This document shows, one piece after another, positions 17,737 through 25,900 of a DNA stretch of 57,766 nucleotides. The DNA comes from Ideonella sp. A 288. Its GTDB lineage: Bacteria; Pseudomonadota; Gammaproteobacteria; Burkholderiales; Burkholderiaceae_C. The translations under genes and the position numbers were made by a program. Location: positions 22,242 through 80,007 of the forward strand of contig NZ_MWLO01000161.1 in NCBI RefSeq assembly GCF_002198735.1, given 5' to 3'. The notes under the pieces were generated by a model, which worked only from the letters and a program-made list of their open reading frames with translations, made no database searches and had not been told where the DNA came from. Numbering within the stretch: position 1 is the first letter of the stretch; each line of letters opens with the position of its first letter.

Positions 17737-18939
17737 CTACCAGCTGACCTCGCGGTCGGGCGTGGCGCCGATCTTGTGGATCGACAGGTCGGCACCCTCG
17801 AACTCTTCTTCCGCCGACAGCCGCAGACCCATCGTGGCCTTGAGCACGCCGTAGACCGCGAAGCCACCGGCCAGCGCCCAGGCCACGCCGAGCAGCGTGC
17901 CGATGAACTGTGCCCCGAAGGTGACACCGCCCAGGCCGCCCAGCGCCTGGCTGCCGAAGATGCCGCAGGCCAGTCCACCCCAGGCGCCGCACAGGCCGTG
18001 CAAGGGCCACACGCCGAGCACGTCGTCGACCTTCCACTTGTTCTGCGTCAGCGTGAACATCGCGACGAAGATGGCACCGGCCACGCCGCCCACCACCAGG
18101 GCGCCGGCCGGGTGCATCACGTCCGAGCCCGCGCACACCGCCACCAGCCCGGCCAGCGGGCCGTTGTAGGCAAAGCCGGGGTCGTTCTTGCCCATCAGCA
18201 CGGCCACCAGCGTGCCGCCCACCATCGCCATCAGCGAGTTCACCGCCACCAGGCCCGAGATCTTGTCGATGGTCTGCGCGCTCATCACGTTGAAGCCGAA
18301 CCAGCCCACCGCCAGCACCCAGGCGCCCAGCGCCAGGAACGGGATCGACGACGGCGGGTGCGCGCTGATGCCGCCGTCCTTGCGGTAGCGGTTGGCGCGG
18401 GCGCCGAGCAGCAGCACGGCGGTCAACCCGATCCAGCCGCCCACGGCGTGCACGACCACGCTGCCGGCGAAATCGTGGAACTCGGCGCCGGTGGTGGCCT
18501 TGATCCAGGCCTGGATGCCGAACTTCTGGTTCCACACGATGCCCTCGAACACCGGGTAGATCAGGCCCACCAGCACCGCCGTGGCGATGAGCTGCGGCCC
18601 GAAGCGCGCCCGCTCGGCGATGCCGCCCGAGACGATGGCCGGGATGGCCGCCGCGAAGGTGAGCAGGAAGAAGAACTTGACCAGCTCGTAGCCGTTCTTG
18701 GCGGCCAGGGCTTCGGCGCCGGTGAAGAAGCTCACGCCATAGGCCACGCTGTAGCCGACGAAGAAGTAGGCAATGGTCGACACCGCGAAATCGACCAGGA
18801 TCTTGACCAGCGCATTGACCTGGTTCTTCTTGCGCACCGTGCCCAGTTCGAGGAAGGCAAAGCCCGAGTGCATCGCCAGCACCATGATGGCGCCGAGCAA
18901 GATGAACAGGGCGTCGGTGCCCTGCTTGACCTGATCCAT
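17737..18939 (-). CDS. amt: ammonium transporter
   Basis: A 400-aa Amt/Rh family channel for ammonium uptake, with eleven predicted membrane helices. Key family residues are visible: the Asp in FHDFAGSVVVHAVGG (E. coli Asp160 equivalent), the His eight residues later (His168) in the pore, and the second pore His in VWPLHGLCGAWGG (His318). The start MDQVKQGTDALF has GGAG just upstream; a longer frame reaching 19056 crosses the promoter and is rejected. Unlike many Amt proteins it shows no cleavable signal peptide. No glnK gene precedes it. A sigma-54 type promoter lies 77-90 bp upstream, so expression is probably nitrogen-controlled through NtrC. Confidence 0.97.
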   Translation of the reverse strand: MDQVKQGTDALFILLGAIMVLAMHSGFAFLELGTVRKKNQVNALVKILVDFAVSTIAYFFVGYSVAYGVSFFTGAEALAAKNGYELVKFFFLLTFAAAIPAIVSGGIAERARFGPQLIATAVLVGLIYPVFEGIVWNQKFGIQAWIKATTGAEFHDFAGSVVVHAVGGWIGLTAVLLLGARANRYRKDGGISAHPPSSIPFLALGAWVLAVGWFGFNVMSAQTIDKISGLVAVNSLMAMVGGTLVAVLMGKNDPGFAYNGPLAGLVAVCAGSDVMHPAGALVVGGVAGAIFVAMFTLTQNKWKVDDVLGVWPLHGLCGAWGGLACGIFGSQALGGLGGVTFGAQFIGTLLGVAWALAGGFAVYGVLKATMGLRLSAEEEFEGADLSIHKIGATPDREVSW

Positions 18940-19015
18940 GGGAGTCTCCAACGGGTTGTTCGCGCCGCATCGGGGCATGAACGCACCAGAGCAGGCCAGA
19001 AACGCACCACTGGCA

Positions 19016-19029
19016 GCAAGTTGTGTGCC
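19016..19029 (-). promoter_or_regulatory. sigma-54 (RpoN) -24/-12 promoter of amt
   Basis: Read on the minus strand this is GGCACACAACTTGC, which has GG and GC exactly 10 bases apart, with GGCAC at -24 and TTGC(T) at -12. That matches the sigma-54 consensus TGGCAC-N5-TTGC(A/T) except for one base in front of GG. The predicted transcription start is near 19004, giving a leader of about 65 bases before the amt ATG. Ammonium transporter genes are classic NtrC/sigma-54 targets, so sequence and context agree. Confidence 0.85.
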
Positions 19030-19032
19030 TTT

Positions 19033-19053
19033 GTTGGTGCAGTGGTTTTGCAC
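19033..19053 (-). promoter_or_regulatory. inverted repeat of NtrC-like half-sites upstream of the amt promoter
   Basis: A 21-bp dyad, TGGTGCA-N7-TGCACCA, ends 4 bases before the -24 element. Its half-sites match those of NtrC (TGCACCA), although the canonical arrangement is TGCACC...GGTGCA, the reverse order. A second GGTGC/TGCAC pair occurs at about 19092-19105, and GGTGCGTT occurs twice in the amt leader (about 18980-19010). An activator site is plausible, but the closeness to the -24 box is unusual for an enhancer. Confidence 0.5.
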
Positions 19054-19149
19054 CATGACAGATCAAAGATGTCGCCGGGTCGCATCACTATGGTGCGCGA
19101 TGCACTGATTCGAGTGGCGGCGCCGTCCGGGAGCCGCGCGGATATCTCG

Positions 19150-19305
19150 GAGCTTCGGCGCCTGCAGGCGCCGAGAGCCTTCGCCAGGCACGAGCCAGCA
19201 CGCAGGTGCTGTCTCGTGTCCGGGCCCGAGCTTCGGCGCTTGCAGGCGCCGAGAGCCTTCGCCAGGCACGAGCCAGCACGCAGGTGCTGTCTCGTGTCCG
19301 GGCTC
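19150..19305. repeat. tandem duplication of a 78-bp two-hairpin element
   Basis: Two adjacent copies, 19150-19227 and 19228-19305, differ at only two positions. Each copy contains two strong inverted repeats: an 18-bp palindrome, CGGCGCCTGCAGGCGCCG in copy 1 (one mismatch in copy 2), and a longer stem made of CACGAG-C-CAGCAC, a GCAG loop, and GTGCTG-T-CTCGTG. Copy 2 abuts the stop codon of the minus-strand MFS gene; copy 1 lies upstream of the amt promoter region. There is no T-run, so it is not a standard intrinsic terminator, though it could block read-through or stabilise the 3' end. It resembles REP/BIME-type intergenic elements. Confidence 0.85.
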
Positions 19306-20884
19306 AGCGCTCGGCGATGTAGTGCTGCATGGTCACTGGCACGCCCTCGACGACGTGGCGGCGCACCTCGGCCTCGAGCTCCTGGTCGGCCAGCGTGGCG
19401 CGGGCGCGCTGGTGCAGGTAGTCGGCCCAGCTGGTGACGATGAAGCGTTCGACGAAGCGCGTGGGATCGCCCAGGTCGCGGTAGACGCGCCAGAAGGTGG
19501 CCCCGTCGCGGCGCCGCGGCGCGCGCAGCTGCTCGATCGCCGACAGGAAGGCCGGCGCGTCCTCGGCGGCGATGCGGTAGTGCAGTTCCACCGCCACCGG
19601 GCCGTCCTCGTGCGCGGGCACGTGGGCGATCAGCAGGTCCTCGAACGGCACCGCCTGCGTCACCTCGGGCGCGCCGCCCATGCGCAACGGAAAGCGCCGG
19701 GCCAGCAGCATGCCGGCCAGCATCAGCGCCGCGGCCAGGCACAGTGCCATCGGCAGCCCGGCCACGCCGGCCACTGCGCCCCAGAAGGCCGAGCCGATGG
19801 CGAACGAGCCCAGCGCGCTGAGCACGTGCAGCGCCGTGGCGCGCGAGCGCACCCAGGGCGGCGCGCTGGTCTGGGTGGCGGTGTTGAAGGTGGACATCAC
19901 CGCCATCCAGGCCGCGCCGCCGGCGGTCAGCGCCAGGTACACCGGCAGCGCCCAGCGCGACAGCGCGGCCACCAGCATCACCACCGCGAAGACCACGCAG
20001 CTGCCGGCCACCAGCGGCTCGAGCCCGACACGGTGGCGCAGCGGCCCGATCACCAGGCCGACGGCCACCGCCCCGGTGCCCAGGCAGCCCATCAGCAGGC
20101 CGAAGCCTTCAGCGCCCAGGCCGAGGCGCTGCTGGCCAATGGCGGGCAGCAGCGCCCACAGGGCCGAGCCGGCGCCGCTGTAGGCCGCCGTGCGCACCAG
20201 TTGCGCCAGGATGGTCTCGGAGTGCCAGGCGTAGCGCAGGCCGGCCAGGGTGCCGCCCCACAGCCGTTCGGCGGGCAGGCGGCTGGGCGGGTGCGGCCTG
20301 GGCGGCCAGCGGTGCACCGCGGCCATCATCACGCCGGTGCCGGCCACCGCCAGCGCGAAGACCCAGCCGCCGCCGACCCAGGCGTAGATGAAGCCGGCCA
20401 GCGCCGGGCCCAGCGCCCGGGCGGCGTTGTAGGCGATGCTCATGGCCACGATGGCCTGCGGCAGCTCCTCACGCGGCAGGATCTCGCCGACGGTGGAGTT
20501 CCAGGCCGGCGACAGCATCGCCGTGCAGCAGCCGGCGACGAAGGTCAGGAACAGGATCGTGCCGCCGCCGGCCACGCCGGTCAGCAGCAGCACGGCCAGC
20601 AGCGTCACCGCCACGGCCTGCGTGGCCAGCGAGGCCAGCAGCAGGTGGCGCCGGTCGGTGGTGTCGGCCAGCACGCCGGCCGGCAGCGACAGCAGGAACA
20701 TCGGCAGGAACACCGCCGTCTGCACCAGCGCCGCCAGGAAGGTGGACCCGGTGCGCTCCACCATCAGCCACGCCGCCGCCATGGTCTGCATGGCGTTGCC
20801 GATGAAGTAGATGCCGCTGGCGCCCCAGAACCCGCGGAAGGTGTCGTGGCGCAGCGCCTTCCAGATCGAGGGCGAGGCGCTCAT
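19304..20884 (-). CDS. MFS permease (EntS/MFS_3-like) with C-terminal soluble domain
   Basis: A 526-aa major facilitator. Residues about 15-405 form 12 membrane segments, with the family's loop 2-3 signature as GVLADTTDRRHLL. The EntS/MFS_3 subgroup exports siderophores or drugs, but the substrate here is unknown. The last 110 residues form a hydrophilic domain (from FEDLLIAHVPAHEDGPVAVELHY, with FWRVYRDLGDPTRFVERFIVTSW) that resembles antibiotic-biosynthesis-monooxygenase-like ferredoxin folds; such fusions recur in this MFS subgroup. It stands alone, and its stop codon lies inside the second copy of the tandem repeat. Confidence 0.9.
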   Translation of the reverse strand: MSASPSIWKALRHDTFRGFWGASGIYFIGNAMQTMAAAWLMVERTGSTFLAALVQTAVFLPMFLLSLPAGVLADTTDRRHLLLASLATQAVAVTLLAVLLLTGVAGGGTILFLTFVAGCCTAMLSPAWNSTVGEILPREELPQAIVAMSIAYNAARALGPALAGFIYAWVGGGWVFALAVAGTGVMMAAVHRWPPRPHPPSRLPAERLWGGTLAGLRYAWHSETILAQLVRTAAYSGAGSALWALLPAIGQQRLGLGAEGFGLLMGCLGTGAVAVGLVIGPLRHRVGLEPLVAGSCVVFAVVMLVAALSRWALPVYLALTAGGAAWMAVMSTFNTATQTSAPPWVRSRATALHVLSALGSFAIGSAFWGAVAGVAGLPMALCLAAALMLAGMLLARRFPLRMGGAPEVTQAVPFEDLLIAHVPAHEDGPVAVELHYRIAAEDAPAFLSAIEQLRAPRRRDGATFWRVYRDLGDPTRFVERFIVTSWADYLHQRARATLADQELEAEVRRHVVEGVPVTMQHYIAER

Positions 20885-20953
20885 CGAGAGGGCGCGGTCG
20901 GGCGATGCAGTCGGGCGATGGTCATCGGGTTCTGGACCGCCGACAAGCCCGCG

Positions 20954-23689
20954 TCATGGCGCCGGTGCCGGGCCGAACTGCGCGTCCAGCTCGGCCATGA
21001 ACGCGGCGAAGTCGAGCGGCTTGGTCCAGTAGGCGTCGAAGCCGGCCTCGAGTGCGCGCTGGATGTCGGCCGGCATGGCGTTGGCCGACAGCGCCACGCA
21101 GCGGATGCCGTCCATCACCCGCTCGGCGCGCAGGCGGCGCAGCACCTCGATGCCGTCGATGTCGGGCAGTTGCATGTCCACCAGCACCAGGTCGGGGCGG
21201 GTCTGCAGCGCCAGGGCCACGCCGCTGTGGCCGTCGGTGGCCCCATGGAAGGCCAGGTCGGCACGGCGGCCGATCAGTTCGCCGACGATCAGCATGTTGA
21301 CCGCGTTGTCCTCGATGTACAGCACGCCTCGCGCGCGCGGCGACGGCGGCTGCGCCGGCGCGGCCGGCGGCAGCGCCGCGGCACCGCTGCCCGGCAGCGG
21401 TGCATCGGCCGCGGCCAGCCGCACCTCGAAGCACGACCCCACGCCGGGCTGGCTGGACACCTGCACCGTGCCGCCCATGTGCAGCACCGCGGCGCGCATG
21501 ATGGCCAGCCCGATGCCGGTGCCCTCGATGCCTTCGCCGGCCACGCCCAGGCGGTTGAAAGGCTCAAACAAGTGGCGCAATTGTTCCTCCGTCATGCCAC
21601 GGCCGGTGTCGCGCACGCGCAGCACCACCTGCGGCCCTTCGGCTCCGGATTCGACGCTGACGCGGCCACCGCGGCGGTTGTATTTGACGGCATTGCTCAG
21701 CAGGTTGATCAGCACCTGGCGAAGGCGCGTGGGATCGGCGTGCACGGTGTGGGCCAGCGCGTCGGTGCACAGCGTGACGCCATGCCGCACGGCCAGGTTC
21801 TCCACCAGCGGCAGCACCTCGGCCACGACCGCGTCCAGTGGCAGTGCACTGAGCTGCAGCGGCAGCTCGCCGGATTCGAGGCTGGACAGGTCGAGCACCT
21901 CGTTGATCAGCTCCAGCAGGTGCTCGCCGGCCGACTGGATGTGGCGCACACGCTGCCGCGCGGTGTCGGCGTCGATGCGCTCGCCATCGACCATCAGCAA
22001 CTGTGCAAAGCCGAGCACGGCGTTCAGCGGCGTGCGCAGCTCATGGCTCATGCGCGCCAGGAACTGCGACTTGGCCTGGCTTTCGCGCCGGGCCAGCAGC
22101 TTCTCCTGGCGCTCGGCGGCGGCGGCGCGCACATCGGTCACGTCCCAATTGATGCCGATGCGGCGCAGCGGGCCACCGGGCTCGTCGCGCATCGCGGTGG
22201 AGCGCGACGCCAGCCAGCGCACCCGGCCGTCGGGCCAGACGACGCGGAACTCGTAGTTCGCCGTCTCGCCCTCGGCCAGCGGCAGGGCAATGGTGCGGTC
22301 GATGGGGTCGCGGTCGTCGGGGTGCAGGTGCCGCAACGAGTCTTCGCGGCGGATCGGCACCGGTGCGGGCTCGAGCCCGCGCAGTCGGAACATCTGTTCG
22401 TCCCACCAGACGAAGTCGTGCTCGAGCGACAGCTCCCAGGTGCCGATGCCGGCGCCCCGGGTGGCCAGGGCGATGCGTTCGTCGGCCTCGCGCAGCCGTG
22501 CCTCGGCGGCATGGCGCTCGGTGACATCGAGCATCACGCCGTGCAGCATCTGCCGACCATCGGTGGTTTCGACCGAGGTGCGCGAGGCCACGCGCCGCTC
22601 GGTGCCGTCGGTGCGGCGGATGCGGAAATCGAGGTCGAGCAGGCCGCTGCGCCGCCGGATCAGCATGTTCATGCCGTCGGCGACGGCCGAGCGGTCCTCG
22701 GGATGGACGTGCTGTGCCAGGTAGGTGGCCAGATCGGGCACCGGCTGGCCGGCGATGGCGCCATGCAGGCGGCGCATCTGGGCGTCCCAGTGCACTTCGG
22801 TGCCGGTGGTCTGGTGGCTCCAGATGGCCACGCCGGCGGCAGACGTGGCCATCTCGAGGCGGCGCGCCAGTTCGGACGTGCGCTGCGTCTGCTCGAAACG
22901 CTCGGACAGGTCGAGCGACACGCCCAGCAGGGCCGCGGTCTTGCCGTCCGGTCCGCGCTGGGCCACGGTGCGCGTCAGCACGTAGCGCCAGCGGCCGTCG
23001 CTGCGAAGGTAGCGGGCGCCGATGTCCACCGGCCCGCGCTGCACCGAGGCCTGGCGCGACAAGCGCAGCACCTCGCCCAGGTCGTCGGGGTGGATGCGCT
23101 CTCGCACCGCCTGTGACGTCAGGCCTTCGGGCCGTGCATCGAGCCCCAGCACCGCCCAGCCCTGGGCATTGACCTCGACCCAGTGCGTGGCCAGGTCGTG
23201 ACGCCACACCGTGATGCCCGCCAGGTCGACCGCCAGGCGCAGCTGCGCCTGCACGTCCTCGACCTGCACCGACCGCGGCAGGGCCCCGTCGGGACGCTCC
23301 ACCGGGTGCGGGGCGGGGGGCCAGACGACGGTCGGGGCGCTGGGCTGCAGCGTGAAGACCCGCGCATGGCCATCGTGGCAGCGCATGCCGATCGCCCCGC
23401 ACAGCGGCCGGCCCCCGCGCGTGAGGCCTTCCAGGGCCATGCCCGAGAACGGCTCGGCCCGGCGGGCCAGTTGCACCCAGGCCTGGGCCATGGGGTCGCG
23501 AAGGCCCAGCACCTCGGTGAGCGGCAGGCCGACCGCGCCATCGGCCGACCAACCCGTGCACTGCAGGAAGGCCTGGTTGGCCACCAGCAACCGGCCCTGC
23601 GCATCGGTCACGGCCACGGCGACGTCCAGCCACTCGTAGGCGGAGGCGTCGGGTGCAGGTGCTGCCTTGGGCAAGGGCGCAGGAGGCAT
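20954..23689 (-). CDS. multi-PAS hybrid sensor histidine kinase with C-terminal receiver
   Basis: A soluble hybrid kinase of about 911 aa with no membrane segment. It carries four PAS/PAC-type regions (about 20-120, 150-265, 280-395 and 405-525), HisKA with phospho-His549 (RMSHELRTPLNAVLG), a HATPase domain (about 650-765, with GTGIGLAIMRAAVLHMGG), and a receiver with Asp838 (DLVLVDMQLPD) and Lys in WTKPLD. No Hpt domain is present, so phosphate must pass to a separate protein or act internally. The ATG at 23687-23689 is preceded by no strong ribosome binding site; an in-frame start 21 codons upstream would overlap the dyad region. The gene is divergent from eptA, with 120 bp between starts. 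Confidence 0.93.
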   Translation of the reverse strand: MPPAPLPKAAPAPDASAYEWLDVAVAVTDAQGRLLVANQAFLQCTGWSADGAVGLPLTEVLGLRDPMAQAWVQLARRAEPFSGMALEGLTRGGRPLCGAIGMRCHDGHARVFTLQPSAPTVVWPPAPHPVERPDGALPRSVQVEDVQAQLRLAVDLAGITVWRHDLATHWVEVNAQGWAVLGLDARPEGLTSQAVRERIHPDDLGEVLRLSRQASVQRGPVDIGARYLRSDGRWRYVLTRTVAQRGPDGKTAALLGVSLDLSERFEQTQRTSELARRLEMATSAAGVAIWSHQTTGTEVHWDAQMRRLHGAIAGQPVPDLATYLAQHVHPEDRSAVADGMNMLIRRRSGLLDLDFRIRRTDGTERRVASRTSVETTDGRQMLHGVMLDVTERHAAEARLREADERIALATRGAGIGTWELSLEHDFVWWDEQMFRLRGLEPAPVPIRREDSLRHLHPDDRDPIDRTIALPLAEGETANYEFRVVWPDGRVRWLASRSTAMRDEPGGPLRRIGINWDVTDVRAAAAERQEKLLARRESQAKSQFLARMSHELRTPLNAVLGFAQLLMVDGERIDADTARQRVRHIQSAGEHLLELINEVLDLSSLESGELPLQLSALPLDAVVAEVLPLVENLAVRHGVTLCTDALAHTVHADPTRLRQVLINLLSNAVKYNRRGGRVSVESGAEGPQVVLRVRDTGRGMTEEQLRHLFEPFNRLGVAGEGIEGTGIGLAIMRAAVLHMGGTVQVSSQPGVGSCFEVRLAAADAPLPGSGAAALPPAAPAQPPSPRARGVLYIEDNAVNMLIVGELIGRRADLAFHGATDGHSGVALALQTRPDLVLVDMQLPDIDGIEVLRRLRAERVMDGIRCVALSANAMPADIQRALEAGFDAYWTKPLDFAAFMAELDAQFGPAPAP

Positions 23690-23763
23690 CGCATCGCTCG
23701 TCAGGGCCGCACCGGGCAGGATGGCCCGCCCGCGGCGGGGACTCGACCGCAACGGCCGCGCCG

Positions 23764-23798
23764 GCAGTCTAGCGGTTCACGCGGACGGGCTAGACTGC
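23764..23798. promoter_or_regulatory. 9-bp perfect dyad with mirrored -10-like elements between hybrid kinase and eptA
   Basis: GCAGTCTAG (23764-23772) and its exact reverse complement CTAGACTGC (23790-23798) are separated by 17 bases. Each arm contains TAGACT read outward, a plausible -10 box: 23791-23796 for eptA, 14 bases before its ATG, and the mirror image for the minus-strand kinase. It may be a pair of divergent promoters, an operator, or both. Confidence 0.5.
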
Positions 23799-23809
23799 GC
23801 CGCCCTGTC

Positions 23810-25489
23810 ATGAGCCGATTGTTCCGCACCTTGTCACGACCTGGACTGTCCGCCGGCGCCTCGGCTGCCGGTCCGTCGCTGCCCACCGATGCGCTGGTGC
23901 TGCTGGTCTGCGTCTGGTTCGCGGCCACCGGCAACGGCGCCTTCTGGCGCGGCTGGCTCGACGGCCGCGCCCTGGCCGAGCCCGGCACCTGGGGGACGGT
24001 GGCTGCCGTGGGCCTGGTGCTGGTGGCCCTGCAGTTCATGCTGATCGCGCCGTTCGCCAACCGCTGGACGGTGCGGCCATTGCTGGCGCTGCTGGTTCTG
24101 GTCGCTGCATTTGCTGGCTATTACATCGACCGCTTCGGCATCGTCATCGACACCAGCATGCTGCGCAACGTGCTGCGCACCGACGTGAAGGAGGCCCGCG
24201 AGCTGTTCGCCTGGGCCCTGTTGCCGCACCTGCTGCTGCATGCCGTGCCGCCGTTGTGGCTGCTGTGGCGGGTGCAGCCGAGGCGGCGGCCGCTGGCGGC
24301 CTCGTGGTGGCGCCGCGTGCTGGCCTGGCTGGCCGTGGCGGCCATCGGCACCGCCGCGCTGCTCAGCGTGTTCCAGGATGCCGCGGCCACCATGCGCAAC
24401 CAGAAGGCGCTGCGCTTCCTGGTCACGCCGGCCAACGTGGCCTGGTCGCTGGCCGTGGTGCTGGGCCAGGACACGCGCACGGCCACCCGCCCGCGCGAGG
24501 CCATCGGACTGGATGCCAGCCGTGGCCCGCGCGCCTCGGCCCCGGGCCGCCGGCCGATGCGCGTGGTGCTGGTGCTCGGCGAGACGGCGCGCGCCGCCAA
24601 CTGGGGACTCAACGGCTACGCGCGCCAGACCACGCCCCGGCTGGCGGCGCTGCCCGACGTGATCCCGTTCGCACAGGTCACCAGCTGCGGCACCAACACC
24701 GAGGTGTCGGTGCCCTGCCTCTTCTCACCCTGGGGCCGGCGCCAGTACGACGAGGCGCGCATCCGTGGCAGCCAGACGCTGCTGCATGTGCTGCACCGGG
24801 CCGGCGTGCAGGTGTTCTGGCGCGACAACCAGAGCGGCTGCAAGGGGGTGTGCGACGGCCTGCCCAACGAGACGGTGAGCGCGGCCACCGCGCCCGGCTT
24901 CTGCGACGGCGAACGCTGCTTCGACGAAGGGCTGCTGCAGGGGCTGGACGCGCGGCTGTCGAGCCTGCCCGCCGGCGACCAGTTCGTGGTGCTGCACCAG
25001 CTCGGCAACCATGGCCCGGCCTATGACCGCCGCTACCCCGACGCCTTCCGACGCTTCGTGCCGGTGTGCGACACCGCCGACCTGCGGCGCTGCAGCCGCG
25101 AGCAGATCGTCAACGCCTACGACAACGCGCTGCTCTACACCGACCACGTGCTGGCGCAGGCGATCGAGTGGCTGCGCCGGGCCAGCGCCAGCCACGACAC
25201 CGTGCTGCTGTACGTGTCCGACCACGGTGAATCGCTCGGCGAGAACGGCCTTTACCTGCACGGACTGCCGTATGCGCTGGCGCCCGACGAGCAGACGCGG
25301 GTGCCGATGCTGGTGTGGTTCTCGGACGCGTTCGCCACGGGCCAGCACCTGGACCTGGCCTGCGTGCGCCAGCGCGCGGCGAAGCCGGCGTCGCACGACC
25401 ACCTGTTCCACAGCGTGCTGGGCCTGCTCGACGTGAGCACGCGCCTGCACGACCCGGCGATGGACCTCTTCGGCGCTTGCCGGCGGTGA
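23810..25489 (+). CDS. eptA: phosphoethanolamine-lipid A transferase
   Basis: A 559-aa inner-membrane enzyme that moves phosphoethanolamine from phosphatidylethanolamine to lipid A, lowering outer-membrane charge and polymyxin sensitivity. The N-terminal part has about five membrane helices (up to residue 190); the rest is the periplasmic alkaline-phosphatase-like domain. Zinc and catalytic residues match the EptA/MCR pattern: Glu258 (LGETARAANWG), nucleophile Thr297 (SCGTNTEVSVPC, 39 residues after Glu as in MCR-1), His401 (LGNHGPAY), Asp471-His472 (VSDHGES) and His485 (LYLHGLPYA). Paired Cys residues (CKGVC, CDGERC, VCDTADLRRC) fit the family's disulfides. The ATG at 23810 follows a TAGACT box closely. 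It is a stand-alone gene, divergent from a hybrid kinase. Confidence 0.95.
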   Translation: MSRLFRTLSRPGLSAGASAAGPSLPTDALVLLVCVWFAATGNGAFWRGWLDGRALAEPGTWGTVAAVGLVLVALQFMLIAPFANRWTVRPLLALLVLVAAFAGYYIDRFGIVIDTSMLRNVLRTDVKEARELFAWALLPHLLLHAVPPLWLLWRVQPRRRPLAASWWRRVLAWLAVAAIGTAALLSVFQDAAATMRNQKALRFLVTPANVAWSLAVVLGQDTRTATRPREAIGLDASRGPRASAPGRRPMRVVLVLGETARAANWGLNGYARQTTPRLAALPDVIPFAQVTSCGTNTEVSVPCLFSPWGRRQYDEARIRGSQTLLHVLHRAGVQVFWRDNQSGCKGVCDGLPNETVSAATAPGFCDGERCFDEGLLQGLDARLSSLPAGDQFVVLHQLGNHGPAYDRRYPDAFRRFVPVCDTADLRRCSREQIVNAYDNALLYTDHVLAQAIEWLRRASASHDTVLLYVSDHGESLGENGLYLHGLPYALAPDEQTRVPMLVWFSDAFATGQHLDLACVRQRAAKPASHDHLFHSVLGLLDVSTRLHDPAMDLFGACRR

Positions 25490-25576
25490 GGGGGGGCGCC
25501 TCGGCACAGCCACCACGCCGCCGCCAAAACGGATTCCCCGCGGCCCGGGGCCGCGATGCCGCAGGGCGGCGCGGGC

Positions 25577-25795
25577 TCAGGCTGCGGCGCTGCCCAGCAG
25601 GCGCTGCGCCAGCCGGTGCAAGACCGTCGACCGGGTGGCCAGCGCCAGCACGAGGCATTGCCGACCGTAGTCGGCGTCTCGTTGCAGGCGGGCGACGTCG
25701 ATGCGGTGGCCTTCGCTGGCCATCAGCCACTTGAAGTCGACGAAATCGACCAGCTGCGGCACCTGAATCTCGGGGTGAAATGCAATCGTGTTCAT
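25577..25795 (-). CDS. small protein of unknown function (72 aa)
   Basis: A compact 72-aa protein beginning MNTIAFHPEIQVPQLVDFVD, with a middle part rich in charged and aromatic residues (FKWLMASEGHRIDVARLQRD) and no membrane segment, Cys pair or known motif. Its amino-acid make-up looks like a real folded protein rather than an antisense frame: balanced Asp/Glu/Lys and few Arg/Pro runs. I recall similar short proteins in Burkholderiales but know no function. It is divergent from the 2OG-Fe dioxygenase gene with 105 bp between, a region noticeably AT-richer than its surroundings and likely to hold both promoters. It may be functionally linked to that enzyme. Confidence 0.7.
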   Translation of the reverse strand: MNTIAFHPEIQVPQLVDFVDFKWLMASEGHRIDVARLQRDADYGRQCLVLALATRSTVLHRLAQRLLGSAAA

Positions 25796-25900
25796 ATCGC
25801 TGACCAGACCTTAACGAGCCAGGACTTCGCGAGGCTGACACCGCTGACAGAAAATACTTTCCACGGGAATCGACCGAATTTCGACCAACTTGACCTGTCC
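25796..25900. promoter_or_regulatory. AT-richer divergent promoter region
   Basis: This 105-bp gap between the 72-aa protein gene and the dioxygenase gene is clearly lower in GC than the flanks (for example AGAAAATACTTTCCAC near 25851). It probably carries both promoters. I cannot assign -35 and -10 boxes with confidence. Confidence 0.35.

Noticed and set aside
19150-19305. Intrinsic terminators in the tandem repeat
   Set aside because: The hairpins are strong but neither strand has a T-run after them, so I list them as a repeat instead.
19322-23116. Open frame of 1264 codons on the plus strand, opposite the MFS and hybrid kinase genes
   Set aside because: Composition is Arg/His/Gln/Ala/Gly-rich with no domain; it is an antisense artefact of high GC. 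The minus-strand proteins have intact motifs.
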